From: Chitinophaga sp.
GTDB taxonomy: Bacteria > Bacteroidota > Bacteroidia > Chitinophagales > Chitinophagaceae
Reading direction: 5' to 3'
NCBI RefSeq assembly: GCF_017745275.1
Contig: NZ_JAGHZS010000007.1
Location: 124,001 to 188,000, forward strand
DNA length: 64,000 bases
The translations under genes and the position numbers were made by a program. Shown one piece after another: positions 24,427-32,915 of the stretch. Under the pieces are notes generated by a model, which saw only the letters and a list, made by a program, of their open reading frames with translations, was not told the origin of the DNA and searched no databases. Numbering within the stretch: the stretch's first letter is position 1; each line of letters begins with the position of its first letter.

Positions 24427-26544
24427 TTATGTGTATTGTTTTTCGTGCAGGTATTTATAGATCTCTACCTGTGTACGTATTTTTTTGTCGCCGTCCTTGC
24501 GGTATTCATTGCTTTGCTCATTGTTCAGTATACGGGCTTTTACGTTTCCGCTCAACTGGATTTTCATGATATCCATCAACTCCTGGCGTATAGCCGGGTC
24601 CGTTATTTGTACGGCAGCTTCCACGCGGTGATCGAGGTTACGTATCATCCAGTCGCAGGAAGCGATGTATACTTTTTCCTGGCCGCCATGATGGAAAATA
24701 AATACACGGGCATGTTCCAGGTATTCATCTACAATGCTGACAGCGGTGATGTTTTTCTTCCACTTTTTATTTTCTGTATAAGCGCAGCAGATGCCCCTGA
24801 TCACCATTTTGATGTCTACACCTGCTTTCGCTGCTTCATATAGTTTAGCAATGAGCGTAGCATCAGAAAGGGAGTTCATTTTGAGAATGATACTTGCTTT
24901 CTTTTTGTGTTTGGCATTTTTTATTTCGCGGTCTATCAGCTTCAGGAAAGTATCGCGCATGTTGAGCGGACTAACCGGTAATGTTTTGGCACCTTGGAGG
25001 ATTTTAATGTCGTGGCGGGGACTTTCCAGGTAGGCGAATATGCGGTTGATATCCGCGATGATAGCGCGATTGGTGGTGAGCAGGCAATGATCGCCGTATA
25101 CGCGGGCGGTTCTTTCATTAAGGTTGCCGGTGCTGACAAAGCCACATTGAATGGTTTTGTTGCCGATCCGCTTTTTGATCACACACAGCTTGGCATGTAT
25201 TTTCATGTTGGGAATGCCCAACAAAACTTTCACACCTTCTTCCTCCAGTCTGGATTTCCAGTCGAGGTTTGCAGCTTCATCAAAGCGGGCGCGCAGTTCC
25301 AGTACCACGGTTACCTGCTTGCCATTGCGTACGGCATTCACCAGTGCATTGACAATTTTGGAATTACGGGCAAGCCTGTACGCAGTTATTTTAATAGACG
25401 ATACATTAGGATCTATAGCAGCTTCCCTTAGCAGGTCGATGATGGTATCGAAGGAGTGGTAAGGGAAATGCAGCATTACATCCTGCCGTTGTATCACATG
25501 CATCACGCTGGGAGCATTGAGGAACAGGGGGTGTATAAAGGTTTTACGATGTAAATGCGGTGGGAAGATAGATTCCGGGAAGTCCATAAAGTCTTTGAAA
25601 TTATGGATACGGGCTCCCGGTATGAGGTTATCTTTCCCGGATAATCCCTGCCGGCGCATCAGGTATTCGAGCAGCAGCGGGTCAATATCTTTGTCATACA
25701 CGAAACGTACCGGCTTCCCTTTGCGGCGGTCTTTCAGGCCTTTTTCAATCTGGTGAATGATGCTATCAGAGATATCGTTATCAATATCCAGTTCCGCGTC
25801 GCGGGTTACTTTGATGATATGGGCAGAAAATTTATCGTAGCCGAAGTACACAAAGATATTCGGTAAGCAGAAACGTACGAGGTCCTCCAGCAGGATGATA
25901 TCGTGTTCTCCTTCCCTGGAGGGGAGCAGGATAAAGCGGGGAAGTACGTTGGTCGGTATTTCTATGAGTGCAAATTTCTGACGAACGGAGTTATCCTGGC
26001 GGGCCAGTACGATGGCCAGGTAAATGGATTTATCGCGCAGGATAGGGAACTGTTGTATGCTCTCAATCATCAGGGGAATGATGTTGGTGCGTACCTGTTC
26101 GTTGAAGAAATTGAGTACAAATTTTTGCTGTTCTTTATTGAGATGTTTTTCTGTGCGGAGGAAGATGTGTTGCGCTTCCATCTCGGTGGCAATATCTTTC
26201 CATACCATATCAAATTCGCGTTGTTGTTCAATTACGCGGCTTTGTATTTCATCCAGGATTTTATCGGGGTTTTCTTCCAGGTGCATTTTGGAGGCTTTCC
26301 CGAACGACATCATTCTTTTCAGGGTGGCTACTCTTACGCGGAAAAACTCGTCCAGGTTATTGGAGAAGATACCGAGGAAACGGATGCGTTCATGAAGGGG
26401 AACAGTTTTATCTGCAGCTTCCTGCAATACCCGGGCGTTGAAGGAGAGCCAGCTGATGTCTCTGGCAATCATTTTTTTGTTCTTCTCTGCCACTGGCTTT
26501 TTCCGGGTAGCTTTCTTTTGTACTATTACATCGGGCATTGTCAT
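24427..26544 (-). CDS. ppk1: polyphosphate kinase 1
   Basis: Reversibly polymerises the ATP gamma-phosphate into polyphosphate. About 705 aa. ISWLSFNARVLQEAADKTVPLHERIRFLGIFSNNLDEFF is the N-terminal domain; MKIHAKLCVIKKR carries the phosphorylated His; VYIASCDWMIRNLDHRVEA is the C-terminal motif. The frame opens at 26577, but I prefer the ATG at 26544 because a -7 promoter box at 26579-26586 would start transcription at or after the first ATG. The ATG at 26538 is a further alternative. Downstream ppx is 45 nt away. Confidence 0.95.
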   Translation of the reverse strand: MTMPDVIVQKKATRKKPVAEKNKKMIARDISWLSFNARVLQEAADKTVPLHERIRFLGIFSNNLDEFFRVRVATLKRMMSFGKASKMHLEENPDKILDEIQSRVIEQQREFDMVWKDIATEMEAQHIFLRTEKHLNKEQQKFVLNFFNEQVRTNIIPLMIESIQQFPILRDKSIYLAIVLARQDNSVRQKFALIEIPTNVLPRFILLPSREGEHDIILLEDLVRFCLPNIFVYFGYDKFSAHIIKVTRDAELDIDNDISDSIIHQIEKGLKDRRKGKPVRFVYDKDIDPLLLEYLMRRQGLSGKDNLIPGARIHNFKDFMDFPESIFPPHLHRKTFIHPLFLNAPSVMHVIQRQDVMLHFPYHSFDTIIDLLREAAIDPNVSSIKITAYRLARNSKIVNALVNAVRNGKQVTVVLELRARFDEAANLDWKSRLEEEGVKVLLGIPNMKIHAKLCVIKKRIGNKTIQCGFVSTGNLNERTARVYGDHCLLTTNRAIIADINRIFAYLESPRHDIKILQGAKTLPVSPLNMRDTFLKLIDREIKNAKHKKKASIILKMNSLSDATLIAKLYEAAKAGVDIKMVIRGICCAYTENKKWKKNITAVSIVDEYLEHARVFIFHHGGQEKVYIASCDWMIRNLDHRVEAAVQITDPAIRQELMDIMKIQLSGNVKARILNNEQSNEYRKDGDKKIRTQVEIYKYLHEKQYT

Positions 26545-26578
26545 AATATCAAGGTTCTCACCATTCGGCAAACGCATA

Positions 26579-26586
26579 CAAACATA
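26579..26586 (-). promoter_or_regulatory. putative -7 promoter box of ppk1-ppx
   Basis: TATGTTTG on the minus strand matches TAnnTTTG. Transcription would begin around 26571-26574, after the first possible ATG (26577), which supports the ATG at 26544 or 26538 as the ppk1 start. A convincing -33 element is not seen. Confidence 0.4.
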
Positions 26587-26686
26587 TTTACATTCAAAAA
26601 ATTCACATCATCTAAAATACGATGATACAGCTTTCGCTTTAATTGGAGTATTAAATTAAAGTTAAAGAAAAGCGGGGACAAAAGGA

Positions 26687-26818
26687 GCAGAAAGCATAAG
26701 GCATAAAGCAAAAAGCTATTTTAGCGAATGATCAAAGCGGAAAATAATATTCACTTTGATCATTCGCTAAAATAGCTTTTTGCTTTATGCCTTATGCTTT
26801 ATGCCTTATGCTTTCTGC
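26687..26818 (-). repeat. inverted repeat E of the 7-nt-unit hairpin family, with unequal arms
   Basis: Left arm 26687-26737 (51 nt), right arm 26754-26818 (65 nt), loop 16 nt. Both arms read GCAGAAA first, then GCATAAG and GCATAAA, GCAAAAA, and the core GCTATTTTAGCGAATGATC. The right arm has one additional GCATAAG-GCATAAA pair, exactly 14 nt, and otherwise pairs perfectly. The stop codon of the next gene (26822-26824) lies 3 bp away. Confidence 0.93.
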
Positions 26819-26821
26819 CCC

Positions 26822-27841
26822 TTATGCGAGTGCTGCGTTCTTTTTCTTGTTGTAAACAGGTAAGGCGATCAGGCTACCAAAGCCAAGTACCAGTACTAAA
26901 ACTGTTTGCGCTGTCCAGATGATCCAGCCAAAAGCGAAACCGATGGTTAGCGGAATGGCATAAACAGCGAGGGTGGCCTGTACCAGTAACTGGTAGGCAA
27001 CAATTCCCCCCGGCATAACGATCATGCCTACACTACCGATCATAAGTACTGCCAGGGCAGCGCTCATGCCCAGGTGAGAGGTTTCCGGGAGGCAGAAAAA
27101 GCCAATGTACACCTGGGAAAGGTAACAACCCCAGATGAGGATGGAGTGGATGATGAACCAGACTTTTTTCTTTCTTTCCATTTTGCCGATGGAGAGTACG
27201 CCTTCGGTGATACCTCTGATCAGGCTTTTAACGGTAACGGCTACTTTGGATTTGGCAAAGCGCCGGAGCAGCCAGATAAAGAGTACAATAAACAGTACCA
27301 GTACCACAATGCCCATGAGTATCTGGATACCGTTGGCATGGGCTATTTTATCGGATATCTTTTGAAAGATCATTTCATTAACGAAGGAACCCAAGAGTTC
27401 CAGCTGTGTGAGTACGGTGAGTACAGCAAGGAGAATGAGGCATACCAGATCCACGGCTCTTTCGGCGATCATAGTGCCTACCAGCTTATCTGCAGGTACT
27501 TTTTCATACTGGGCAATGATACCACAGCGGGTTACTTCACCGAGGCGGGGCACGGCCAGGTTTACGAGATAACCTACCATTACTGCAAAGAAGGTATTGA
27601 GTGTAGTGGGTTGATGCCCTAATGGTTTCATCAGCAGCTTCCAGCGCACCGCGCGGAACCAGTGACTGGCCACACCAATGGTCATCGTAGGGATGAGAAG
27701 CCAGTAGTTAGCTCTTTTAAAGGCGTCTTTGATCTGGTCCCACTGATCGGCTTTGATATTTCTGGTGAACAGCCATATCAACAGCACTCCTACGCCAAAA
27801 AAGCATATAAACTTAATGACGTTCTTAAGCATTTTGGGCAT
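26822..27841 (-). CDS. lysylphosphatidylglycerol synthase TM-region (UPF0104/YbhN-like) membrane protein
   Basis: 339-aa polytopic inner-membrane protein with about eight hydrophobic helices, including VIKFICFFGVGVLLIWLF at the N-terminus. FAVMVGYLVNLAVPRLGEVTRC followed by ERAVDLVCLILLA is the usual signature of the flippase-like domain also found in MprF and AglD relatives. No aminoacyl-transfer domain is fused, so the name reflects homology only; lipid or glycolipid transport is possible. It starts 43 nt after the panD stop and may be cotranscribed with panD. Confidence 0.85.
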   Translation of the reverse strand: MPKMLKNVIKFICFFGVGVLLIWLFTRNIKADQWDQIKDAFKRANYWLLIPTMTIGVASHWFRAVRWKLLMKPLGHQPTTLNTFFAVMVGYLVNLAVPRLGEVTRCGIIAQYEKVPADKLVGTMIAERAVDLVCLILLAVLTVLTQLELLGSFVNEMIFQKISDKIAHANGIQILMGIVVLVLFIVLFIWLLRRFAKSKVAVTVKSLIRGITEGVLSIGKMERKKKVWFIIHSILIWGCYLSQVYIGFFCLPETSHLGMSAALAVLMIGSVGMIVMPGGIVAYQLLVQATLAVYAIPLTIGFAFGWIIWTAQTVLVLVLGFGSLIALPVYNKKKNAALA

Positions 27842-27884
27842 GATCCAAAGTTGTTTTAGGGCGTTAATAAATCAGTACCAGGGC

Positions 27885-28229
27885 TTACAATTTGTTCCCT
27901 TCTTTCGGGAATATGGCAATAGGTGTATATTTTTTGGCTTCTTCAAAATCCATTGTGGCATAGGAAATAATGATTACTATGTCACCAGGGGCAACTAGTC
28001 TGGCGGCAGGGCCATTCATACAGATGACACCGGAACCACGTTTTCCTTTGATCACGTAGGTTTCCAGTCGTTCTCCGTTATTTACGTTCAATACCTGTAC
28101 TTTTTCGTACTCAATCAAACCAGCGGCATCCATCAGGTCTTCGTCAATCGTAATGCTTCCAACATATTGCAGATTGGCTTCCGTAACAACCGCGCGGTGA
28201 ATCTTACACTTTAAAATTTCGATTTGCAT
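27885..28229 (-). CDS. panD: aspartate 1-decarboxylase proenzyme
   Basis: Forms beta-alanine from aspartate for pantothenate. I choose the ATG at 28229 (114 aa), the normal length, over the frame start at 28397, which would add 56 unrelated residues. The self-cleavage site is the Gly-Ser of YVGSITIDEDLM, where Ser becomes the pyruvoyl group. GPAARLVAPGDIVIIISYA near the C-terminus is the second family block. It is downstream of panC with 121 nt and a hairpin between. Confidence 0.95.
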   Translation of the reverse strand: MQIEILKCKIHRAVVTEANLQYVGSITIDEDLMDAAGLIEYEKVQVLNVNNGERLETYVIKGKRGSGVICMNGPAARLVAPGDIVIIISYATMDFEEAKKYTPIAIFPKEGNKL

Positions 28230-28297
28230 AATATTATACTGGCTTAAACGCTGTAAAAGAGCGTTTGCAAAACTAGGGAAAAAATATGGAAGATTGA

Positions 28298-28340
28298 ACA
28301 AGGCATGCAGCCGTAATGCAGTGGTGGCTGTATGCCTTGT
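28298..28340 (-). terminator. hairpin between panC and panD
   Basis: Arms ACAAGGCATGCAGCC and the inverse (one mismatch), loop 13 nt, 10 nt after the panC stop in the minus direction. No strong U run follows, so it may be an attenuating or stabilising hairpin and not a full terminator. Confidence 0.5.
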
Positions 28341-28350
28341 CGGGCAGGAA

Positions 28351-29214
28351 TTATAGATTTCCCTGTAATATGAGGTTATCGATGAGCCGGACGCCATCGA
28401 GCCAGGCAGCCAGCGCTACCACTACCGTGGCATTTCCGGGTGGCTGATCAAGGGGGTGGAGCATATCATCGTCCAGCTGGAGGATATCGACGTATTCGGG
28501 CTCAAAGCCTTGTTTTTTAAGTGCATCGAAAGCTTCGTGGGCGCCTTCCAGGAAATGGAGGCCTTTACCGAAGTTATTTTTGATTTCCAGGAGGGCCTGG
28601 TAGATGGCCGGAGCTTTTTTGCGGGCAGCGGGAGAGAGGCGGGCATTGCGGCTGCTCATGGCCAATCCGTCTTTTTCTCTTTCGGTTGGACATACCACCA
28701 GTTTTACGGGCGAATGGGTAATGGCGAGGAGGCGGCGAACAATTAAACATTGCTGTAGGTCCTTCTGGCCCATAAAAAGCTGGTTAGGTTGCACAATATC
28801 CAGTAACTTGTGAACAATGCGACCCACGCCCTGGAAATGCCCGGGGCGAAATTTGCCTTCGAGAATGGTTTCAAGATTGCCGAAGTCGTAATGCAGATCA
28901 CTTTCGAGCCCTTCGGGATACATTTCCTCTACGGATGGTAAAAAAAGTATATCTGTTGATACACTATTTAATTTTTTTATATCATCTTCTACGGTGATGG
29001 GATATTTTTCAAAATCTTTTGGATCATTGAATTGAGTAGGATTTACAAAGATGCTGCAAACGACCACATCTGTTTTCTCTTTAGCGGCCTGAATAAGTGA
29101 CAGATGCCCATTGTGGAGGGCTCCCATAGTGGGCACAAAACCAATGCTTTTGTTGCTTTTTCTTACCAGGTCCAGGTGCTTCTTCAGGTCGGTGCTGCGC
29201 TTAAATTGATACAT
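28351..29214 (-). CDS. panC: pantothenate synthetase
   Basis: ATP-dependent ligation of pantoate and beta-alanine. 287 aa. The HIGH-like motif lies in GFVPTMGALHNGHLSLI and the KMSKS-like motif in LAMSSRNARLS; VNPTQFNDPKDFEKYP is the pantoate-binding block. It is divergent from the glycogen synthase-like gene, with 110 nt between the starts. panB is elsewhere in the window, so the pathway is split into panCD and panB. Confidence 0.96.
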   Translation of the reverse strand: MYQFKRSTDLKKHLDLVRKSNKSIGFVPTMGALHNGHLSLIQAAKEKTDVVVCSIFVNPTQFNDPKDFEKYPITVEDDIKKLNSVSTDILFLPSVEEMYPEGLESDLHYDFGNLETILEGKFRPGHFQGVGRIVHKLLDIVQPNQLFMGQKDLQQCLIVRRLLAITHSPVKLVVCPTEREKDGLAMSSRNARLSPAARKKAPAIYQALLEIKNNFGKGLHFLEGAHEAFDALKKQGFEPEYVDILQLDDDMLHPLDQPPGNATVVVALAAWLDGVRLIDNLILQGNL

Positions 29215-29275
29215 AAATCATTGCTTAAAAGGATGTTAAAACTGACAGATTGGCCAATATTCCGTAAAAAATCCG

Positions 29276-29283
29276 TAATTTTG
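29276..29283 (+). promoter_or_regulatory. putative -7 box of the glycogen synthase-like gene
   Basis: TAATTTTG fits TAnnTTTG, 41 nt before the ATG at 29325. A weak TTGG lies 22 nt upstream. Confidence 0.4.
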
Positions 29284-29324
29284 CAAGCCAAATTAAAAAT
29301 TACTGCATTAATAATCAGCGTTAA

Positions 29325-30143
29325 ATGTCCACAAAGAAAAGAATTCTTTTTATTGCCCAAGAGATGTCGCCGTACCTGGAATTGAGTGATTACGCGGCCA
29401 TGGTCAATAAAATGGCAATTAAGTCCAATGAGGCGGGCCTGGAGGTGAGAGTGATCATGCCTAGATTTGGAATTATTAATGAGAGAAGACACCGTTTGCA
29501 CGAAGTGGTAAGGTTGTCAGGTATTAACATTGTGATTGACGGGGATGATTACCCGTTGATTATCAAGGTGGCCTCGCTTCCGAATGCCCGACTGCAGGTC
29601 TACTTCCTGGATAATGAAGATTATTTTAAGCGGAAGACTGTTTTTGCCGATGAAAACGAAGAGTTTTTTGACGACAATGCAGCCAGAGCTGTCTTCTTTT
29701 GCAAGGGAGCTTTGGAAACGGTGAAGAAATTCGGATGGCCGCCGGACATTATTCATTGCAGTGGCTGGATGACTTCTCTGATACCTATGTATCTGAAAAC
29801 TGCCTACAAGAAGGAGCCGGTTTTTGCCAACTCGAAAATCATATATTCGTTGACGCCCAATACGTTCAAGGAAAAGTTAGGCACTACCTTTGTTAAGAAA
29901 GCGACCATCAGCAACCAGATCAAGGAAAAAGATATGGAGCTGTTTAAGGATGGTACCAATACAGCTTTAAACAGGGGTGCAGCTAAATACGCGGATGCAG
30001 TTGTACTTGCCGGTGATAAGCTGGAAAAGAAAGTGGTGGATGAAGTGAAAGCTGAAAAAGGTAAGATCATTTTACCTTACAAAAAAGAGAATGAAGACCT
30101 TGGTGACTACCTGCAGTTGTACAATCAATTGTTAGGAAAATAG
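29325..30143 (+). CDS. glycogen/starch synthase N-terminal domain protein (half-size GT5)
   Basis: 272 aa resembling the N-terminal Rossmann domain of ADP-glucose glycogen synthase (glycosyltransferase family 5). The start IAQEMSPYLELSDYAAMVNKM parallels the usual sugar-nucleotide loop, though the normal K-x-G-G-L is altered to ELSDYAAM. The middle has PPDIIHCSGWMTSLIPMY, like the DxxHxHDWxT block. The C-terminal domain with the nucleotide-sugar phosphate site is absent: the protein ends LQLYNQLLGK. Either the partner domain is another gene or it is not a synthase. DUF4270 follows 53 nt downstream. Confidence 0.8.
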   Translation: MSTKKRILFIAQEMSPYLELSDYAAMVNKMAIKSNEAGLEVRVIMPRFGIINERRHRLHEVVRLSGINIVIDGDDYPLIIKVASLPNARLQVYFLDNEDYFKRKTVFADENEEFFDDNAARAVFFCKGALETVKKFGWPPDIIHCSGWMTSLIPMYLKTAYKKEPVFANSKIIYSLTPNTFKEKLGTTFVKKATISNQIKEKDMELFKDGTNTALNRGAAKYADAVVLAGDKLEKKVVDEVKAEKGKIILPYKKENEDLGDYLQLYNQLLGK

Positions 30144-30196
30144 TTACTTTAAAGTATGTTCGGCCGTTAAATCAATACTCACTAACAACATAACGT

Positions 30197-31558
30197 GTGA
30201 AGATCAATTTCAGGAATCTCAGCTTATTAGCCACCTATATTACGCTATTGTATGCAGCCACCGGTTGTAATAAATCTACCCTGCTGGGTAGTGGTCTTAT
30301 TCCTCCCGGTGATTTTGTGAATGCACAGGATACCGTTATCTCCGGTATTATTGCCAATAACTACGAGCGGTACGACTCCAGCGTTCGTAACGGCAACACC
30401 GCCTATGCCAAAGTACTGGGTTCCATTAATACCGATCCTGTTTTTGGTAAAACCCATGCTTTCGTATTTACACAGGTGTCGTTGCCCCAGAGTGCTTTCA
30501 CTTTTGAAGGCGCCGGACAAACCCTCGATTCAGTGGTGTTGTCATTGGCTTACTCCGGGTACGCAGGCGATTCTACCGGCCCGCAAACCTTTAGGGTGTA
30601 CCGGATGACAGATACTAAATTCACCATCGATTCCAACTACGCTTACAACAAAGTACAGCCTTATAACCCGGGAGAATTATTGGGAACGGCTACCGTTACC
30701 CCATTATCACTACGGGATTCCGTAAGCATTTACGGTGCCAAAGAAGCAGCCCAGTTACGTATTAAACTGAGTACTGCTTTTGGTAATGAGCTGTTGAGCC
30801 AGAAGTCAGATGGAGCCTTTAAGAACGACTCCACTTTCCGTGCTTACCTGAAAGGCTTTGCTATAGTACCGGATACCAACCTGGGTACCAACCGCAATAT
30901 GCTGTATCTGAACCTGAATGATGCCAGGACGAAACTCACGGTATTTTATAAAAATTCAGAAAAAGATTCCCTTCGTGCAACCCTGGCATTTAACCAGTAT
31001 TCCAGCGCCCACGCCAATTACTTTACCCGTAATTACAATGGTTCGCAGGCATCCCGCTATATTAATACGAAGAATCCGAAAGGAGACAGTATTCTCTTCC
31101 TCAATGCCAGTCCTGGCCTATATACCAGGCTGACCATTCCCGGCCTGGAAAACTTCCCGGCTGTGATGATCAATAAAGCGGAGCTGGTGATTACACAGAT
31201 CACTTCCGGTGCCAGTGATATGAATAATATTTTTATTGAACCAGGAAGCTTATCTTTGCGCCAGTATGGAAACGGGGACTCCACCAAAATCCCTATCGAT
31301 TATTATACGAGTGGCGGTGCAGCTTATTTTGGCGGTACCCGTCAGGTGATTACCAATTTCGGCGGTATACAGGTTGTGCAGTATACTTTTAACCTTGCCA
31401 ATACGCTGCAACGGTTTATCAGAAAACTCGATACTAATAACGGCTTCAAACTGGAAGGCTACTCTCCACTTTACATGGATGTAAACCGTGTAAAAGCGGG
31501 AGGCAGCAACTTATCACAGTACAATATCAAGCTCAGAATTATTTACACTAAACCATAA
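30197..31558 (+). CDS. DUF4270 family lipoprotein
   Basis: 453 aa. Start GTG at 30197, no ATG nearby in frame, giving MKINFRNLSLLATYITLLYAATGCNKS with a lipobox ATGC, so a lipoprotein is likely. The body is beta-rich with repeated Thr/Ser/Tyr and has no known catalytic motif. DUF4270 is a Bacteroidota-restricted family of unknown function and I recall it being frequently next to the half-size glycogen synthase. It ends 21 nt before metK. Confidence 0.85.
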   Translation: MKINFRNLSLLATYITLLYAATGCNKSTLLGSGLIPPGDFVNAQDTVISGIIANNYERYDSSVRNGNTAYAKVLGSINTDPVFGKTHAFVFTQVSLPQSAFTFEGAGQTLDSVVLSLAYSGYAGDSTGPQTFRVYRMTDTKFTIDSNYAYNKVQPYNPGELLGTATVTPLSLRDSVSIYGAKEAAQLRIKLSTAFGNELLSQKSDGAFKNDSTFRAYLKGFAIVPDTNLGTNRNMLYLNLNDARTKLTVFYKNSEKDSLRATLAFNQYSSAHANYFTRNYNGSQASRYINTKNPKGDSILFLNASPGLYTRLTIPGLENFPAVMINKAELVITQITSGASDMNNIFIEPGSLSLRQYGNGDSTKIPIDYYTSGGAAYFGGTRQVITNFGGIQVVQYTFNLANTLQRFIRKLDTNNGFKLEGYSPLYMDVNRVKAGGSNLSQYNIKLRIIYTKP

Positions 31559-31579
31559 AACTACTAATCCCAGTTTTTT

Positions 31580-32836
31580 ATGCCTTATTTATTTACATCT
31601 GAATCCGTTTCAGAAGGACATCCCGATAAAGTAGCCGATCAGATCTCTGACGCTTTGATTGATAACTTCCTGGCGTATGATGCAACATCTAAAGTAGCAT
31701 GTGAGACCCTCGTAACCACCGGCCAGGTTGTACTGGCGGGAGAGGTAAAATCTGAGGCTTACCTGGATGTGCAGGAGATCGCAAGGGAAGTGATTCGCAA
31801 AATAGGTTATACCAAGAGTGAATACATGTTTGAAGCCAATTCATGTGGTATTCTTTCTGCTATTCACGAACAGTCACCAGATATCAACCAGGGTGTAGAC
31901 CGTAAATCTCCGGAAGAACAAGGTGCAGGTGATCAGGGTATGATGTTCGGTTACGCTACCCGCGAAACTGATAACTACATGCCGCTGGCACTGGATCTCG
32001 CACACAAATTGTTGCTGGAACTCGCAGTTCTCCGTCGTGAAAATAACGAAATCAAGTACCTGCGTCCGGATGCAAAATCCCAGGTTACTATCGAATATTC
32101 AGATGACAATAAACCAGTAAGAATCGATACCATCGTGATTTCTACCCAGCACGATGATTTTGATACCGATGAGAAAATGCTCGCCAAGATCAAGGAAGAT
32201 ATGATCAATATCCTGATCCCACGCGTTAAAAAACAACTGAAACCGGAATTACAAAAACTGTTTGAAGGCTTTGATATCAATCACCATATCAACCCAACCG
32301 GTAAATTTGTAATTGGTGGTCCTCACGGCGATACCGGCTTAACCGGCCGTAAAATTATCGTAGATACCTACGGTGGTAAAGGTGCACACGGTGGTGGTGC
32401 TTTCTCCGGTAAAGATCCTTCCAAAGTAGACCGCTCTGCAGCATATGCTACCCGTCATATCGCTAAAAACCTGGTAGCTGCCGGTGTTTGCGATGAAGTA
32501 CTGGTACAGGTATCTTATGCGATCGGGGTGGCAAAACCTTGCGGTGTTTATGTAAATACCAATGGTTCTGCCAAAGTGAAACTGAATGATGGTGAAATTG
32601 CGAGAAAGATCGAAGAAATCTTCGACCTGCGCCCTTATGCGATTGAGCAAAGACTGAAACTGCGCAATCCTATCTACAGTGAAACTGCTGCTTATGGTCA
32701 CATGGGTCGCGAACCAAAGGTAGTTACCAAGGTATTTAACAAAGGCAAGAAACACGAGAAAAGCGTGGAAGTGGAATTGTTTACCTGGGAAAAACTGGAC
32801 TACGTAGATAAAGTGAAAGCAGCTTTCGCGCTGTAA
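31580..32836 (+). CDS. metK: S-adenosylmethionine synthetase
   Basis: Makes S-adenosylmethionine from methionine and ATP. 418 aa. MPYLFTSESVSEGHPDKVADQISDA is the N-terminal ATP/Mg block; GAGDQGMMFGYA and GGGAFSGKDPSKVDRSAAY are the other two signatures. Length is slightly above the 384 aa of E. coli, mainly from a middle insertion. A very long palindrome terminates the gene 9 nt after the stop. Confidence 0.97.
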   Translation: MPYLFTSESVSEGHPDKVADQISDALIDNFLAYDATSKVACETLVTTGQVVLAGEVKSEAYLDVQEIAREVIRKIGYTKSEYMFEANSCGILSAIHEQSPDINQGVDRKSPEEQGAGDQGMMFGYATRETDNYMPLALDLAHKLLLELAVLRRENNEIKYLRPDAKSQVTIEYSDDNKPVRIDTIVISTQHDDFDTDEKMLAKIKEDMINILIPRVKKQLKPELQKLFEGFDINHHINPTGKFVIGGPHGDTGLTGRKIIVDTYGGKGAHGGGAFSGKDPSKVDRSAAYATRHIAKNLVAAGVCDEVLVQVSYAIGVAKPCGVYVNTNGSAKVKLNDGEIARKIEEIFDLRPYAIEQRLKLRNPIYSETAAYGHMGREPKVVTKVFNKGKKHEKSVEVELFTWEKLDYVDKVKAAFAL

Positions 32837-32845
32837 TCGAAAAAA

Positions 32846-32915
32846 GATGTTCACTATATAAATACAACAGCCGTTTCAATATTGAAACGGCTGTTGTATT
32901 TATATAGTGAACACC
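32846..32915 (+). terminator. 70-bp near-perfect palindrome after metK
   Basis: Arms 32846-32880 and 32881-32915 are inverse copies with a single mismatch, centred on AAT/ATT with no loop spacer. The lower stem is TGTTCACTATATAAATAC. CCTTTTGA follows. As RNA it forms a 35-bp stem, far longer than a minimal terminator. It is not built from 7-nt units and lacks the core of repeats A-E. Confidence 0.8.

Noticed and set aside
12602..26818. Interpretation of the inverted repeats as a CRISPR array or insertion sequence ends
   Set aside because: Elements are separate, palindromic and kilobases apart with no cas or transposase genes, and no target duplications were seen.
27885..28397. Longer panD start at 28397
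   Set aside because: It adds 56 residues not expected in the family and would run over the panC stop region; the ATG at 28229 gives the normal length.
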